Source of the DNA: an uncultured Christensenellaceae bacterium
GTDB taxonomy: Bacteria > Bacillota > Clostridia > Christensenellales > UBA3700
DNA length: 43,886 bases
Assembly (NCBI GenBank): GCA_944380305.1
Contig: CALWHF010000032.1
Span: forward strand, 1 to 43,886
Reading direction: 5' to 3'
Part shown: piece after piece, positions 43,587 through 43,886 of the stretch
Layout: every line of letters starts with the position of its first letter
How positions within the stretch are numbered: the stretch's first letter is position 1
Notes under the pieces: model-generated
Told to the model about the DNA's origin: nothing
The model's database searches: none
The model's input: only the letters and a program-made list of their open reading frames with translations
Made by a program: the position numbers and the translations under genes

Positions 43587-43886
43587 TCAAATTCCGTACG
43601 CAGACCCTTGTAACTCACTTCGAGCAAATGTTTTCCTTCCGAAGACAATTGATCGAACGCACCTTCTTCAAGCATTTCTGACGTCATCGCGGTTTGTTCA
43701 ACCGTGCCGTCTTTCTTTACCAGAACAACGGTATAATCTTCAATGTCGAAACTGTCAGCGGAAATTTCTTTCGGACCGAAAACAGACATCGATTTATATT
43801 CAGCTGAATTATACCAGACCAGAATAATACGAACCAGCCCTGAGGCGCGCCTTTTATGCGTTTTTCAGCAATGCTCGCTTGAAAAT
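43570..43886 (-). pseudogene. Broken membrane/Ig-like gene fragment upstream of the LRR gene
   Basis: Two minus-strand frames together encode IKGAPQGWFVLFWSGIIQL (a membrane segment) and, after a shift of frame, EYKSMSVFGPKEISADSFD followed by DYTVVLVKKDGTVEQ and VSYKGLRTEFEITVINSQG, an Ig-like domain. It corresponds to the fragment at 34184-34470 (shared GPK...ADDYTVV...DGT...EML). The Ig frame runs on to 43460, but after about 43570 it has no sensible sequence and the HTH frame takes over. The left part of the parent gene lies beyond the window edge, so a larger remnant may exist there. Confidence 0.45.

Overview
The window is a chromosomal segment of a Gram-positive, endospore-forming member of the Clostridia (Firmicutes). 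This rests on a complete spoIIA operon (spoIIAA-spoIIAB-sigF), spoVAC-spoVAD-spoVAE, yunB, a T-box leader in front of pheST, LexA boxes of the CGAAC-N4-GTTCG type, and the clustering of lexA, ynbB and miaA-mutL-mutS-miaB. A giant BspA-like leucine-rich-repeat lipoprotein and an IS3-type element end fit a host-associated (gut-type) clostridium; the exact order cannot be fixed from the sequence alone.

Layout. (1) 1-74: the end of an IS3-family insertion sequence running off the left edge. (2) 112-1845 (minus): a PadR-type regulator with an unusual membrane-embedded C-terminus, followed by about 1.4 kb without a convincing gene. (3) 3350-5134 (plus): a tyrosine recombinase and lexA. A 0.5-kb block enclosed by the terminators of lexA and of the opposing operon carries five LexA-box-like palindromes and no gene. 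(4) 5802-13856 (minus): a tight operon miaB-mutS-mutL-miaA-ynbB, whose predicted promoter leaves miaB essentially leaderless. (5) 13915-16176 (plus): a bifunctional class A penicillin-binding protein. (6) 16510-18828 (minus): a cysteine desulfurase feeding sulfur to ThiI for 4-thiouridine in tRNA. (7) 18952-27900 (minus): T-box-pheS-pheT, a U32-family enzyme, mutS2 and a small membrane protein, probably largely co-transcribed. (8) 27892-32110 (minus): the sporulation block, spoIIAA-spoIIAB-sigF, a terminator, then spoVAC-spoVAD-spoVAE-yunB, with an extra 45-codon ORF ahead of spoVAC. (9) 32111-34178: a hairpin-rich intergenic segment and an M3-like metallopeptidase lipoprotein. (10) 34184-43886: a 2805-residue LRR lipoprotein gene flanked on both sides by broken pieces of one membrane/Ig-like gene family, plus a small HTH/DUF6508-like composite.

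Regions 2-8 are core housekeeping: mismatch repair, tRNA modification and charging, wall synthesis, SOS control and forespore development. The right-hand 11 kb is accessory and evolves fast by internal duplication and gene breakage. No defence system, CRISPR array, rRNA or tRNA gene was seen. The least explained structures are the orphan LexA-box cluster, the membrane-tethered PadR protein, the leaderless miaB start, the small ORF before spoVAC, and the module-shuffled LRR gene with its flanking gene fragments.
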